Of a stretch of 64,000 nucleotides of DNA, positions 18,172 through 26,845 are shown piece after piece. The translations under genes were made by a program, and so were the position numbers. The DNA comes from Allopontixanthobacter sp041552775. GTDB lineage: Bacteria > Pseudomonadota > Alphaproteobacteria > Sphingomonadales > Sphingomonadaceae. Under the pieces are notes generated by a model, which ran no database searches, had not been told where the DNA came from, and saw only the letters and a program-made list of their open reading frames with translations. Within the stretch, counting starts at the first letter, position 1; the number at the start of each line of letters is the position of its first letter. The stretch covers positions 62,001-126,000 of the forward strand of contig JBFEKH010000001.1 in assembly GCA_041552775.1 (NCBI GenBank). The letters run 5' to 3'.

Positions 18172-19398
18172 TTAAACCAGCAGCTCGGCTGCCGGGCCTT
18201 GTCCCAGAAATGCAGCCGGTGACGCCGTGGCGCCGTAAGCCCCGGCGCAGAATACCGCGACCAGATCACCGACATCGGCATGCGGCAACAGCGCCTTGTC
18301 CGCCAACCGGTCGAGCGGGGTGCACAGGCATCCGACGACGTTAACCTCTTCATCGGGTTCGGCGGAAAAACGCATCGCAATCGCCACCGGATAATTGCGC
18401 CGTACCACGGTGCCGAAATTGCCCGATGCCGCGAGCTGGTGATGCAATCCGCCATCGGTTACCAGATATGTCTCGCCGTGGCTGGTCTTGCGGTCGACAA
18501 TCCGGGTCAGATAAACGCCCGCCTCGCCCACCAGATATCGCCCGAGTTCAATGCAAAGTTCCGTTTCAACCAAGCTTTCAGGCAAACCAGCAAAGCGTTC
18601 GTGCAACGCCGCGCCGATTGCCGAAAGGTCAACCGGTTTATCATTGCCAAAATACGGCACGCCGAACCCGCCGCCCATGTTGAGCTTGGGCACCGGCATC
18701 CCGATCGCCTGCGCCAGGTGATCTGCCAAGGTTAGGACATTGCCCTGGGCCTCGATAATCGCCCCTGTGTCGAGCGACTGGCTACCGGTGAAGATATGCA
18801 GCCCGCGCCACTGCGCACCCGCCGCAATCAATTCCTTCGCGAGCGCAGGTACCTGTTCCTGGTCAATCCCGAACGGCTTGGCACCGCCGCCCATTTTCAT
18901 ACCCGACCCGCGCAGTTCAAAGTCGGGATTGACCCGCAGAGCCAGTTTCGGCGTGGTCCCGATGCGCTCGCCTTTAGCCAGCGCGCGGCACAATTCGCCC
19001 TCTGATTCGACATTCAATGTCACGCCTGCGGCAATCGCTGCTTCCAGCTCCGCATCGCGTTTGCCCGGACCGGCAAAGCTGATCCGCGCCGTATCGATTC
19101 CTAGCGCCTGCGCGATTGCCAGTTCGCCGCCCGAAGCGATGTCGAACCCGTCAACCAGGCCGGACATCAACTCCAACAGTGGCGCAAACGGATTAGCCTT
19201 GATCGCGTAATTGATGCCCAGCCGGTCCGGCATGGCCGCGCGCAATTCCGCGACGCGGCGTTCCAGCATGTCGCTCGAATATACGAACAGCGGAGTCGTC
19301 CCGGCATTTGCCGCCAGCGCGCTCGCGGTATGGCCACCAATCGCCAGCTCGCCGCCGATAGCTTCGAAGCCCGGCGGGATGGGGCCGAGCGGTTTCAC
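18172..19398 (-). CDS. XrtA-associated PLP-dependent decarboxylase
   Basis: This is a fold-type III (alanine racemase-like barrel) PLP decarboxylase, 408 residues, related to diaminopimelate and ornithine decarboxylases. The PLP lysine is Lys68 in NYAIKAN, and MGGGFG binds the cofactor phosphate. It fits the exosortase A-associated subfamily (TIGR03099-like). The substrate is unknown. Because an AMP ligase and a carrier protein are encoded beside it, decarboxylation of a free or carrier-bound amino acid is a reasonable inference. The start overlaps the ligase stop as ATGA (19395-19398). Confidence 0.93.
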   Translation of the reverse strand: MKPLGPIPPGFEAIGGELAIGGHTASALAANAGTTPLFVYSSDMLERRVAELRAAMPDRLGINYAIKANPFAPLLELMSGLVDGFDIASGGELAIAQALGIDTARISFAGPGKRDAELEAAIAAGVTLNVESEGELCRALAKGERIGTTPKLALRVNPDFELRGSGMKMGGGAKPFGIDQEQVPALAKELIAAGAQWRGLHIFTGSQSLDTGAIIEAQGNVLTLADHLAQAIGMPVPKLNMGGGFGVPYFGNDKPVDLSAIGAALHERFAGLPESLVETELCIELGRYLVGEAGVYLTRIVDRKTSHGETYLVTDGGLHHQLAASGNFGTVVRRNYPVAIAMRFSAEPDEEVNVVGCLCTPLDRLADKALLPHADVGDLVAVFCAGAYGATASPAAFLGQGPAAELLV

Positions 19399-20933
19399 GC
19401 CGCCAGCTCCGCCATCAGGGCCGTCCGGTCGATCTTGCCATTGGGATTAAGCGGCATCGTTTCACGCCAATGGATCACTTTGGGTTGCATGAAATTCGGC
19501 AATTCCTTGGCCAGCATCCTAGCCAGCTGTTCTGACAGGTCTTCACGGTTCGCACCAGCGGCGGGATTTGCGCGCACGACCAGATGTACCGCATGGCCCA
19601 GCCGCGGATCGGGCACGCCCAGCGCAGCTGCTTCTGCCACCAGCCCGGTTTCGCGGGCGGCGTCTTCCACTTCTTGCGGGCTGATCCTGTTGCCTGCGCT
19701 CTTGATCATCGCATCGCGGCGACCGACGAAATACAGCAATCCGTCCTCCGCCCGCATCACCCGGTCGCCCGACCAAACGGCGGTGCCGCCATATTGGGAC
19801 GCTGCGGGCGCGGGCTTGAATCGTTCGGCGGTCCGGTCGGCATCCTGCCAATATCCCTGCGCCACCAGCGGTCCGCAATGAACGAGTTCGCCTTCCTCGC
19901 CCGGCGCGGCAATTTCACCCGCATCGTTGATGACCAGAATTTCCGCAAACGGGATCGCCCGGCCCATCGAGGTGGGGTGACTATCGACCAGCAACGGGTC
20001 GAGATAGGTCGAACGGAAAGCCTCCGTCAGGCCGTACATCGGAAACAACCGTGCATCGGGAAATATCGCTCGTAGTTTTTGCACCAGATCTTCGGTCAAC
20101 GCGCCGCCGCTGTTGGTCAGGCGGCGCATCGAGGCCGTTGCTTCGCCCGGCCAGTCCAATTCGGTCAATTGCACCCACAGGGGCGGTACGGCGGCCAATG
20201 TCGTCACGGAATATTTCGCGCATGCCCTCACCACATCGCGCGGCAGCAGATAATCGAGCGGAACCACTGCCCCGCCCGCAAACCAGGTGCTTAGCAACTG
20301 GTTCTGGCCGTAATCAAACGACAGCGGCAGCACCGCCAGGTTCACATCATCCGCCGCCAGCCCGAGGTAATCCGCCACGCTGACCGCACCGAGCCACAAA
20401 TTGGCATGGCTGAGCATCACCCCCTTTGGCCGCCCGGTCGATCCGCTGGTATACAGGATGGCGCAAAGGTCATCGGCCTTGGCGCTAGAAGGAGGCAGGC
20501 TATCCCCATGCGCGGAAACCTCGTCCCACACTTCCGCCTCGTCCAGGATCGTGCAATTGGCTGGCAAATCTCCTGTTTCCAGCGAGGCAAGGCGCGCCTT
20601 CGTACCAAGCAACATCTGCGATCCGCTATCAGCCAGGATATACGCCGCTTGCGCGCGCTTCAGGAGTGGATTGATCGGCACATGGACTAATCCGGCGCGC
20701 GCTGCAGCCAGCGGCAGCAGGCAGGTCAATTTGCCCTTCGCCGCCCAGCTGGCAACCCGCGCTCCGGGCTCCGGTACACGGTGCTGCAACCACGCAGCCA
20801 GCGCAGCGACACGGGTTCTTAATTCCCCATGGCTAAGCGTGGCGGCGCGCAATATCAGGGCCGGTTCGCCCGCCCCGCCGCATTCGGCAAGGTGGTCAAT
20901 CGGTCTGATATCAGGGTATTGCGCAGGCGGCAT
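19395..20933 (-). CDS. XrtA-associated AMP-forming acyl-CoA/amino-acid ligase
   Basis: This is an adenylate-forming ligase (ANL superfamily), 512 residues. The P-loop signature LYTSGSTGRPKG is near 162-173, and the C-terminal lysine motif NPNGKIDR is at about 499-506. It matches the exosortase A-system ligase subfamily (TIGR03098-like). It probably adenylates a carboxylic or amino acid and loads it on the acyl carrier protein encoded about 1 kb away; that pairing is inferred. A GGAG ribosome site precedes the ATG. Its start codon is only 27 bases from the divergent GNAT gene. Confidence 0.93.
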   Translation of the reverse strand: MPPAQYPDIRPIDHLAECGGAGEPALILRAATLSHGELRTRVAALAAWLQHRVPEPGARVASWAAKGKLTCLLPLAAARAGLVHVPINPLLKRAQAAYILADSGSQMLLGTKARLASLETGDLPANCTILDEAEVWDEVSAHGDSLPPSSAKADDLCAILYTSGSTGRPKGVMLSHANLWLGAVSVADYLGLAADDVNLAVLPLSFDYGQNQLLSTWFAGGAVVPLDYLLPRDVVRACAKYSVTTLAAVPPLWVQLTELDWPGEATASMRRLTNSGGALTEDLVQKLRAIFPDARLFPMYGLTEAFRSTYLDPLLVDSHPTSMGRAIPFAEILVINDAGEIAAPGEEGELVHCGPLVAQGYWQDADRTAERFKPAPAASQYGGTAVWSGDRVMRAEDGLLYFVGRRDAMIKSAGNRISPQEVEDAARETGLVAEAAALGVPDPRLGHAVHLVVRANPAAGANREDLSEQLARMLAKELPNFMQPKVIHWRETMPLNPNGKIDRTALMAELAA

Positions 20934-20960
20934 TGTTGCTCCGGGAAAGGAAGTTCATCG

Positions 20961-21959
20961 TTGGTTGCGGTCAGCTATCACGACACGGTTAAATTTCTGC
21001 AAGGGACGATTGCACCTGCGGGAGCTAACCCGCCGGGCCCGTTCGACCGGATTGAATGGTTCGACCTGCTGGCCAGCGGCGGCATATCGCCCCTGCTGGT
21101 GGAGGCGCGCCTTGGGAGCGAAAGCGTCGCATTTCCCCTCACCAGCACCGACAGCGGCCTTGAACCGCTGACCAATTGGTACAGTTTCATCTGGCGTCCG
21201 GCCACACGCTGCGAAGCAGATTGTGCGCCGCTGTTGCTGGCGATTGCAAGGGACCTGCGCCGCCATACGCACCGTGTGACCCTGTGGCCCCTGCCGGACG
21301 AAGACGGCACGGCTACTCTGCTGGAGCAGGCATTTCGCGATGCCGATTGGCGGGTGGAACGCAGCGAATGCGATCACAATCACGTGCTCCCGGTCAACGG
21401 GCGCAGTTTCGCCGAATATTGGGCCTCCCGCCCTGGCCAGCTGCGCAACGCCCTGAAACGCAAGGGCAAGAAGATCGAGGTGGAAATTCTAACCCGATTC
21501 GATCCCGCTGTATGGGCCGCTTATGAGCATATCTATGCCAACAGCTGGAAGCCAGAAGAAGGAAGCCCTGCTCTGCTGCGCCAGTTTGCGCAGGAAGAAG
21601 GCGCGGCAGGACGTCTCAGGCTAGGAATCGCACGGCACGAGGGCACGCCCGTAGCCGCGCAATTCTGGACGGTCGAAAATGATACGGCCTATATCCACAA
21701 GCTCGCCCATCTGGAGGAATACAAGCCGCTGTCCGCCGGAACCACGCTGAGCGCGGCATTGTTCGAGCATGTGATCGACCGGGACAAAGTTTCACTGGTC
21801 GATTTCGGTACGGGCAATGACCCGTATAAAGCAGACTGGATGGAAGAAGATCGCCCGCGTTTCCGGCTCGATTGCCTTGATACCAGCCAGAGGCGAGCAT
21901 GGCCGATGCTAGCCCGCAGATTGGCTGGACGGGTTGCGCGGGCTTTGCGGCAAAGCTAA
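20961..21959 (+). CDS. XrtA-associated GNAT (FemAB-like) acyltransferase
   Basis: This is a 332-residue protein with a GNAT fold of the Acetyltransf_6/FemAB type. RNALKRKGKK and DFGTGNDPYKADWM are the conserved ends of the acetyl-transfer domain. The best start is TTG at 20961: AGGAAG ends seven bases upstream, and no ATG occurs before the conserved region. An in-frame ATG at 20829 would lie deep inside the divergent ligase gene. It likely transfers an acyl or aminoacyl group, perhaps from the carrier protein encoded next (53-base gap). Its acceptor is unknown. Confidence 0.87.
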   Translation: MVAVSYHDTVKFLQGTIAPAGANPPGPFDRIEWFDLLASGGISPLLVEARLGSESVAFPLTSTDSGLEPLTNWYSFIWRPATRCEADCAPLLLAIARDLRRHTHRVTLWPLPDEDGTATLLEQAFRDADWRVERSECDHNHVLPVNGRSFAEYWASRPGQLRNALKRKGKKIEVEILTRFDPAVWAAYEHIYANSWKPEEGSPALLRQFAQEEGAAGRLRLGIARHEGTPVAAQFWTVENDTAYIHKLAHLEEYKPLSAGTTLSAALFEHVIDRDKVSLVDFGTGNDPYKADWMEEDRPRFRLDCLDTSQRRAWPMLARRLAGRVARALRQS

Positions 21960-22012
21960 GGGCGCACAACTTACCACCGGGTAACCCGCAATTGGAGGGG
22001 GATTTCCACCAG

Positions 22013-22426
22013 ATGACAATCGAACCTGCAAAGGAACCGGTCGTCGCCCGCGAAGAGGCCGTGAATAGCCCCTTGCCAGTGGACCAGAACCTGCGTGCAG
22101 CCGGCGACGAGGCCGCGCTTGTTTCGGCACATGCGCCGGACCGCAGTGTCGTTGATCTGCTGCTGCGGGACATTCTGCGCGACGTGCTTGCGCTGGAAGC
22201 CGAATTGGTGGCAGAATTTACCGGCGAAACCGGCCTGTTCGGTCATCTGCCTGAGCTTGATTCCATGGCAGTCGCCACCCTCTTTACCGAAATGGAAGAC
22301 CGGCTCGAAATCATTATCGAAGACGATGATGTGGACGGTGAAATGCTGGAAACCTATGGCGGATTGCTGGCCTTTGCTGAGGGCAAGACCGTCATCGACA
22401 CGATTGCACCGGATAGCTCAAACTGA
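22013..22426 (+). CDS. Acyl carrier protein-like protein of the XrtA locus
   Basis: This is a 137-residue protein whose C-terminal half is an acyl carrier domain. The phosphopantetheine serine is Ser84 in LDSM, followed by the acidic helix MEDRLEIIIEDDDV. The N-terminal 45 residues are a charged extension of unknown role. GGAGGGGG precedes the ATG at 22013. It should carry a thioester-bound intermediate made by the adjacent AMP ligase; that partner choice is inferred from clustering. The stop overlaps a CTG codon that may start the next gene. Confidence 0.88.
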   Translation: MTIEPAKEPVVAREEAVNSPLPVDQNLRAAGDEAALVSAHAPDRSVVDLLLRDILRDVLALEAELVAEFTGETGLFGHLPELDSMAVATLFTEMEDRLEIIIEDDDVDGEMLETYGGLLAFAEGKTVIDTIAPDSSN

Positions 22427-22485
22427 CCAATCGGCGTTACACCAGCTGGGACTGCCCCCTACCCGATGGGGGGCATGCTGCGGAG

Positions 22486-23115
22486 ATGGCGTTCGGCTTT
22501 GACGGCGGGCGCGAGAAACGCTTGCTGGTCCTGCCTGCCTTGTTCGACGAGGCCAACAAGCTGCGCCGCCAAACGGTGGAAGTGCTGCACCGGCTTGATC
22601 TGTCAGGCATCGATTCATTCATGCCCGATATGCCCGGCTGTAATGAAAGCATTCAGCCGCCGGAACAACAGGCGCTGAGCAATTGGCGCGATGGAGCCAA
22701 GGCGGCCGCCAGGCATTTCGGGGCGACCCATGTGCTCGCAATCCGCGGCGGGACTCTGCTCGCGCCTGCGGGCCTCCCCGGCTGGCGCTTTGCCCCCACC
22801 ACCGGCAGCAAGATACTTCGCTCGCTGCTGCGCGCGCGAACAATCTCCTCGCGGGAATCTGGTGTGACCGAGAAAATCGACGAATTGTCGGTCAGCGCCC
22901 GCCAGAAGGGTATCGACCTTGCCGGATGGACAATTGGCGCAAAAATGTTCGCGGAACTTGAATCCGCCGTTGCGAACAGGGACAGCCAACAGGCAGTAAT
23001 CGATCAGACAGAAATCGGCGGTTCCGGACTTTGGCTGCGCTCCGAACCGGGCGAAGACCCGGAACAGGCCGATGCGCTGGCCGCACTGGTTGCAATGGGA
23101 ATGATGGCAGCATGA
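22486..23115 (+). CDS. Alpha/beta-hydrolase-like protein of the XrtA locus, nucleophile missing
   Basis: This is a protein of at least 209 residues with the look of an alpha/beta hydrolase: strand RLLVLPAL, loop DMPGCNES, strand ATHVLAIRGG. The nucleophile elbow reads IRGGTLLA with no Ser, Cys or Asp in the central place, so it may be non-catalytic. I do not recognise its function. The frame stays open upstream to a CTG at 22423 that overlaps the carrier-protein stop as CTGA; the extra residues look protein-like, so the true start may be there. Its end overlaps the next hydrolase gene as ATGA. Confidence 0.75.
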   Translation: MAFGFDGGREKRLLVLPALFDEANKLRRQTVEVLHRLDLSGIDSFMPDMPGCNESIQPPEQQALSNWRDGAKAAARHFGATHVLAIRGGTLLAPAGLPGWRFAPTTGSKILRSLLRARTISSRESGVTEKIDELSVSARQKGIDLAGWTIGAKMFAELESAVANRDSQQAVIDQTEIGGSGLWLRSEPGEDPEQADALAALVAMGMMAA

Positions 23116-23885
23116 GCCGCTTGCCCTTCACTTATGGATGTGCCGGTCTGATGGTGGCTGGAACGCTGGACGAAGCGAATGCTACCACGGGCCTGCTGAT
23201 CGTCACCGGCGGCAGTGAAATCCGCTCGGGTGCCTTTAATAGCCAGTCCCATCTCGCCAAAACCATTTCGGAAGCTGGCTTTCCCGTCTTCCGGTTTGAC
23301 CGCCGCGGGATCGGTGACAGCGACGGCCAGGATCGCGGATTCCGTAAAAGCCAAACCGACATCGCCGCCGCGATCGAAGCCTTTAAGGTGATCGAGCCCC
23401 AAGTTGACCGGGTGATCGGATTTGGCAATTGCGATGCCGCCAGCGCGCTGATGCTGGGAAGCGGATTGGGCTGCGATGGGCTGGTTCTGTCCAACCCGTG
23501 GACGATCGACGATGATGTTGCCGCGCTTCCGCCGGCCGCGATCAGGTCTCGTTATGCAGAAAAACTACGTAACCCCAAGGATTTGGCGCGGTTGCTGAAG
23601 GGCGGAGTCGACCTTCGGAAATTGCTCCGCGGATTACTCACAGCGATGAAGCCAGCACCTGCGCGCAGCTCGCTTGCCGAGGAAATGGCGGCCGGATTGG
23701 CGAAGTTCGAAGGGCCGGTTTCGATCCTACTCGCGAATCGCGACCGGACAGCGCAGATGTTCGAAACCGCCTGGGACAAGACGGATAACCGGATCCGGCG
23801 CTGCAATGGCGCTGATCATGCCTATTCCGCGCCCGAAGCCCGCCAGTGGCTGGTGGAACAATTATTGACTGCGCTGAAAGCCTAG
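23112..23885 (+). CDS. XrtA-associated hydrolase 1 (alpha/beta fold, Cys nucleophile)
   Basis: This is a 257-residue alpha/beta hydrolase of the exosortase A-associated 'hydrolase 1' type (TIGR03100-like). The nucleophile elbow reads GFGNCDAAS with Cys107 in the serine position, as in dienelactone hydrolase-like enzymes. LLANRDRTA and NGADHAYS supply the acid and His. It might release a thioester product from the carrier protein; this is inference. The ATG at 23112 overlaps the previous stop (ATGA). It ends tail-to-tail with the RNA methyltransferase gene, overlapping by four bases. Confidence 0.9.
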   Translation: MSRLPFTYGCAGLMVAGTLDEANATTGLLIVTGGSEIRSGAFNSQSHLAKTISEAGFPVFRFDRRGIGDSDGQDRGFRKSQTDIAAAIEAFKVIEPQVDRVIGFGNCDAASALMLGSGLGCDGLVLSNPWTIDDDVAALPPAAIRSRYAEKLRNPKDLARLLKGGVDLRKLLRGLLTAMKPAPARSSLAEEMAAGLAKFEGPVSILLANRDRTAQMFETAWDKTDNRIRRCNGADHAYSAPEARQWLVEQLLTALKA

Positions 23886-25084
23886 ACTTCCCGGACGAAC
23901 AGGCTGGCCAGTTCCACATGGGTGGACCAGCGGAATTGACCGACCGCGCGTAATTTCTCAATCCGATAGCCTGCCGCGACCATGCGCGCTGCATCGCGCG
24001 CCCAGCTGGATGGGTTGCAGCTGATATAGACCACCTTGGCCACTGTACTCTGCGCCAGCAATTCCGCCTGATCCTTAGCCCCGGCGCGCGGCGGGTCGAG
24101 CAGGACCGCATCGAAACGGTTAAGTTCATCGACCTGCAGCGGGTTGCGAAACAGGTCGCGGTGCACCGGATGAACGGGCCGTTTGGCCAACGCTGCGGCA
24201 CTCTTGCAGGAAAAATGCATTTCCCGCGCCGCTTCCGCCGCCAGCACCTTGGCCGGATCTGCCAGCGCGAAGGCAAAGGTGCCAAGGCCGGAGAACAGGT
24301 CCGCGATAAACTTGCTGCCTGCCAGCCATTCACGGGCGTCCTGCACCAGCACCGCTTCGCCATCGGCGGTGGCCTGTAGGAAACTGCCGCTGGGGAAGCC
24401 CACTTCGGTTCCGCCGAACGTCATCGTAACCGGGTTCGGCTCCCACACGGTTTCAGGTCCGTAACCCTGATCCAGGGTTAACCGCGCCAACCCATTGTCG
24501 CGCGCGAAATCGAGCATCGCTTCGGTTTGCTGCAAGCCTTCGATGGTCAAATTCTTGAGCGAGCAATCGACGCCCTGATCGGTCAGCGTCAATTCTGCAT
24601 CGACCGAATATTTGCCCTGTCTGCGCGCCATCATCTGCCGCAGCGGCGCGATCATTGCGAACAGTTCAGGACGCAGGATTTCGCATCGGTGCATATCCAC
24701 GACCTGATGCGATCCCGCTTTGCGAAAACCCACCAAAGGCCTGCCACCAGCGTTCATGATATGCAGGCTGGCGCGGCGGCGACTGCGCGGCGGGGACAGG
24801 TGTGTCGGCAGTAATTCGCCGACCTCCAACCCTTCCTTCAGCGCCGCATTGGTAACGCGCGCAGTGACGAAGCTAAGTAGCGTTTCCTCGTCGATATGCT
24901 GCAATTGGCAACCACCGCAAGTACCGAAATGGCGGCACGGAGCCTCCACGAAATGGGGGCCGCGCTGGATTGTGCCATCGGGCGCGACAACGTCCCCCGG
25001 TGCGGTGCCTGCAAAGTGGCTGCCGTCTGCGGAAACACCGTCGCCCTTGGCGGCAACACGTAAAACTGTCTTTGATTCGCTCAC
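23882..25084 (-). CDS. RlmD/TrmA-family RNA uridine-C5 methyltransferase
   Basis: This is a SAM-dependent RNA m5U methyltransferase, about 400 residues. It keeps the RlmD-type 4Fe-4S ligands, CRHFGTCGGC and the Cys of HRCEIL. The SAM motif is DLFSGLGTFA, and the catalytic Cys lies in YISCNPSSWARD. The likely target is 23S rRNA; which uridine cannot be told. GTG at 25084 is chosen because it overlaps the upstream stop as GTGA; the frame beyond it reads through that gene's 3' end. Confidence 0.9.
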   Translation of the reverse strand: MSESKTVLRVAAKGDGVSADGSHFAGTAPGDVVAPDGTIQRGPHFVEAPCRHFGTCGGCQLQHIDEETLLSFVTARVTNAALKEGLEVGELLPTHLSPPRSRRRASLHIMNAGGRPLVGFRKAGSHQVVDMHRCEILRPELFAMIAPLRQMMARRQGKYSVDAELTLTDQGVDCSLKNLTIEGLQQTEAMLDFARDNGLARLTLDQGYGPETVWEPNPVTMTFGGTEVGFPSGSFLQATADGEAVLVQDAREWLAGSKFIADLFSGLGTFAFALADPAKVLAAEAAREMHFSCKSAAALAKRPVHPVHRDLFRNPLQVDELNRFDAVLLDPPRAGAKDQAELLAQSTVAKVVYISCNPSSWARDAARMVAAGYRIEKLRAVGQFRWSTHVELASLFVREV

Positions 25085-26484
25085 AGGGAGGCTGCGTAAG
25101 CGCCCTTTACGTCCAGCGCCAGTTCCATCGCCGTAAAAACAGGGCCAGCTTGCCGCGCCGCCTCCGAATGAAACCACACTGCCTCGCATGCGGCATCGAA
25201 TGGCGTGCTGCCATTTGCGAGGCGACTGGCGGCGATTCCGGCAAGGACATCGCCCGTTCCGGCGGTCGAGAGCCAGCTCGATGCGCGGTCTGCGAAACCG
25301 GCCCTGCCATCTTGCGCTGCAACCAGCGTGTCCGGCCCCTTCGCCACCACAATTGCGCCAGACGCAGCAGCCAGAGCCATAGCGCGGTCGACCTTGCCGC
25401 CATTACCTTGCAATCCGAACGCGGATTCCAGCGCCGCCAGCTCACCCTCATGCGGGGTCAAGATCAGTGGCTGCGTGCGCCTTGCAAGCATACCCGGCTG
25501 GAGGATCGCCAAGCCGTCAGCATCAAGCACAGTGGGCAAATCGCGCTTCAGAGCTGCCCCAAGACGCCCACACGCCGGGTCATCGCGCCCCAATCCCGGA
25601 CCGACAAGAACAGCATTGATCCGCGCGTCCGCCAGCGCTTCGACCAGCGTGCGTTCGTCCACCACCAGATCGGCGGGCGCGCCGGGGTGGGAATGATCGG
25701 ACATCAATTTCACATATCCCGCGCCGGAATGCATCGCTGCCTGCGCAGATAGCAGCGCCGCGCCGGGCATTGCGCCGCCGACAACCGCCAGCAATCCGCG
25801 CCGGTATTTATGCACGTCGGGAGCGGGCGGAGAAAGGTGGGGCCGCTCAATCCGGTGGGCGTTGCCGACCGTACGGTCCACCCCGATATCGACCAGCCGC
25901 AGCGCACCCATCCGGCTGGCTGCGGGCATCAGGAAATGCGCCCGCTTCCACGCGCCGAGCGACACGGTCAGGTGGTAGGTGATATCCGGCCCGAGCAATT
26001 CGCCCCGATCGCTTTCGATTCCGCTCGGCAAATCGATGGCGATCCGGTAGTGATGGCTGGCGGCCAACTTGGAAAGCGGCAAGGCAAGATCAGCCGAGAT
26101 TTCCCGGTACAACCCCGATCCAAACAGGCAATCTACAAATACATGGCCTGAAATACCATCAACTGACGCCGTGACGTCACCGGCATACATACCCCGCGCC
26201 TGCTGGGCGGCTTCAGTCTTGGGTTCGATGGGCGCAACCACCCGCACTGACAGCCCGCGAGCGCGCAGCGTCTCTGCGATCACATAGCCATCCCCGCCAT
26301 TGTTGCCCGGCCCGCACAGCACGGTTACAGGCCGACCTGCCGCCACGCGCCAGACCCATTCTGCCGCGCCGCGTCCGGCAATCTGCATCAATTGGTGAAC
26401 ATCGGTGCCAGCATCGATCAGCGCCTGTTCCGCGGCGCGCATTTGTTCGACTGTGAGGACCGGTTCAGTCACCGGTCCCGGCAT
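25081..26484 (-). CDS. nnr: Bifunctional NAD(P)H-hydrate epimerase / ADP-dependent dehydratase
   Basis: This is a repair enzyme for hydrated NADH and NADPH, 467 residues. The N-terminal YjeF_N epimerase domain has GPGNNGGDG at 58-66. The C-terminal ribokinase-like dehydratase domain has GTGDVLAG at about 409-416, with the catalytic Asp in it. Both halves look intact. It overlaps the small lipoprotein gene by 20 bases upstream and the methyltransferase gene by four bases downstream, so all three are probably translated from one message with ilvD. Confidence 0.95.
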   Translation of the reverse strand: MPGPVTEPVLTVEQMRAAEQALIDAGTDVHQLMQIAGRGAAEWVWRVAAGRPVTVLCGPGNNGGDGYVIAETLRARGLSVRVVAPIEPKTEAAQQARGMYAGDVTASVDGISGHVFVDCLFGSGLYREISADLALPLSKLAASHHYRIAIDLPSGIESDRGELLGPDITYHLTVSLGAWKRAHFLMPAASRMGALRLVDIGVDRTVGNAHRIERPHLSPPAPDVHKYRRGLLAVVGGAMPGAALLSAQAAMHSGAGYVKLMSDHSHPGAPADLVVDERTLVEALADARINAVLVGPGLGRDDPACGRLGAALKRDLPTVLDADGLAILQPGMLARRTQPLILTPHEGELAALESAFGLQGNGGKVDRAMALAAASGAIVVAKGPDTLVAAQDGRAGFADRASSWLSTAGTGDVLAGIAASRLANGSTPFDAACEAVWFHSEAARQAGPVFTAMELALDVKGAYAASL

Positions 26485-26845
26485 CTGTTGGAAATGCTGG
26501 GAACCGGTAACGGTCCGCCGCCACGGTTACTTCCAGCAAATCGTCTGCGAAAATAACCGCCGCTTCGTCCGCGCCGTCGACAATCACTAGTCCCCGCCCG
26601 TCACCAACCTGTTCGAACCGCCTGAAACCGCCATCGGGATGCCGGACGGTAAGTATCCGGGCGCCTCCCGCTTCAGAGCGTTCGACCAGGCAATCAGGCG
26701 CAAACTCCGCCCCCTTGCCCAGGGCGCAATCGATCCGCTCAGCGCCCGGCGCCGCCTGAGGCTGCTCCGCATCGGCGGAACAGCCAGAGGCCGCGCCACA
26801 GACCACGATGGCCAGGATCAGGGCGCTAGATGTCCGCATAGACAT
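26465..26845 (-). CDS. Small lipoprotein of unknown function
   Basis: This is a 126-residue protein with a lipoprotein signal: hydrophobic stretch SALILAIVVCGA, then lipobox ASGC with Cys22. The mature part is about 100 residues, acidic, with two further cysteines (IDCAL, DCLV) that could form a disulfide. I recognise no family. It overlaps ilvD by 20 bases at its start and nnr by 20 bases at its end; an internal Met at 26839 is an alternative start. The dense packing argues that it is real. Confidence 0.75.
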   Translation of the reverse strand: MSMRTSSALILAIVVCGAASGCSADAEQPQAAPGAERIDCALGKGAEFAPDCLVERSEAGGARILTVRHPDGGFRRFEQVGDGRGLVIVDGADEAAVIFADDLLEVTVAADRYRFPAFPTDAGTGD

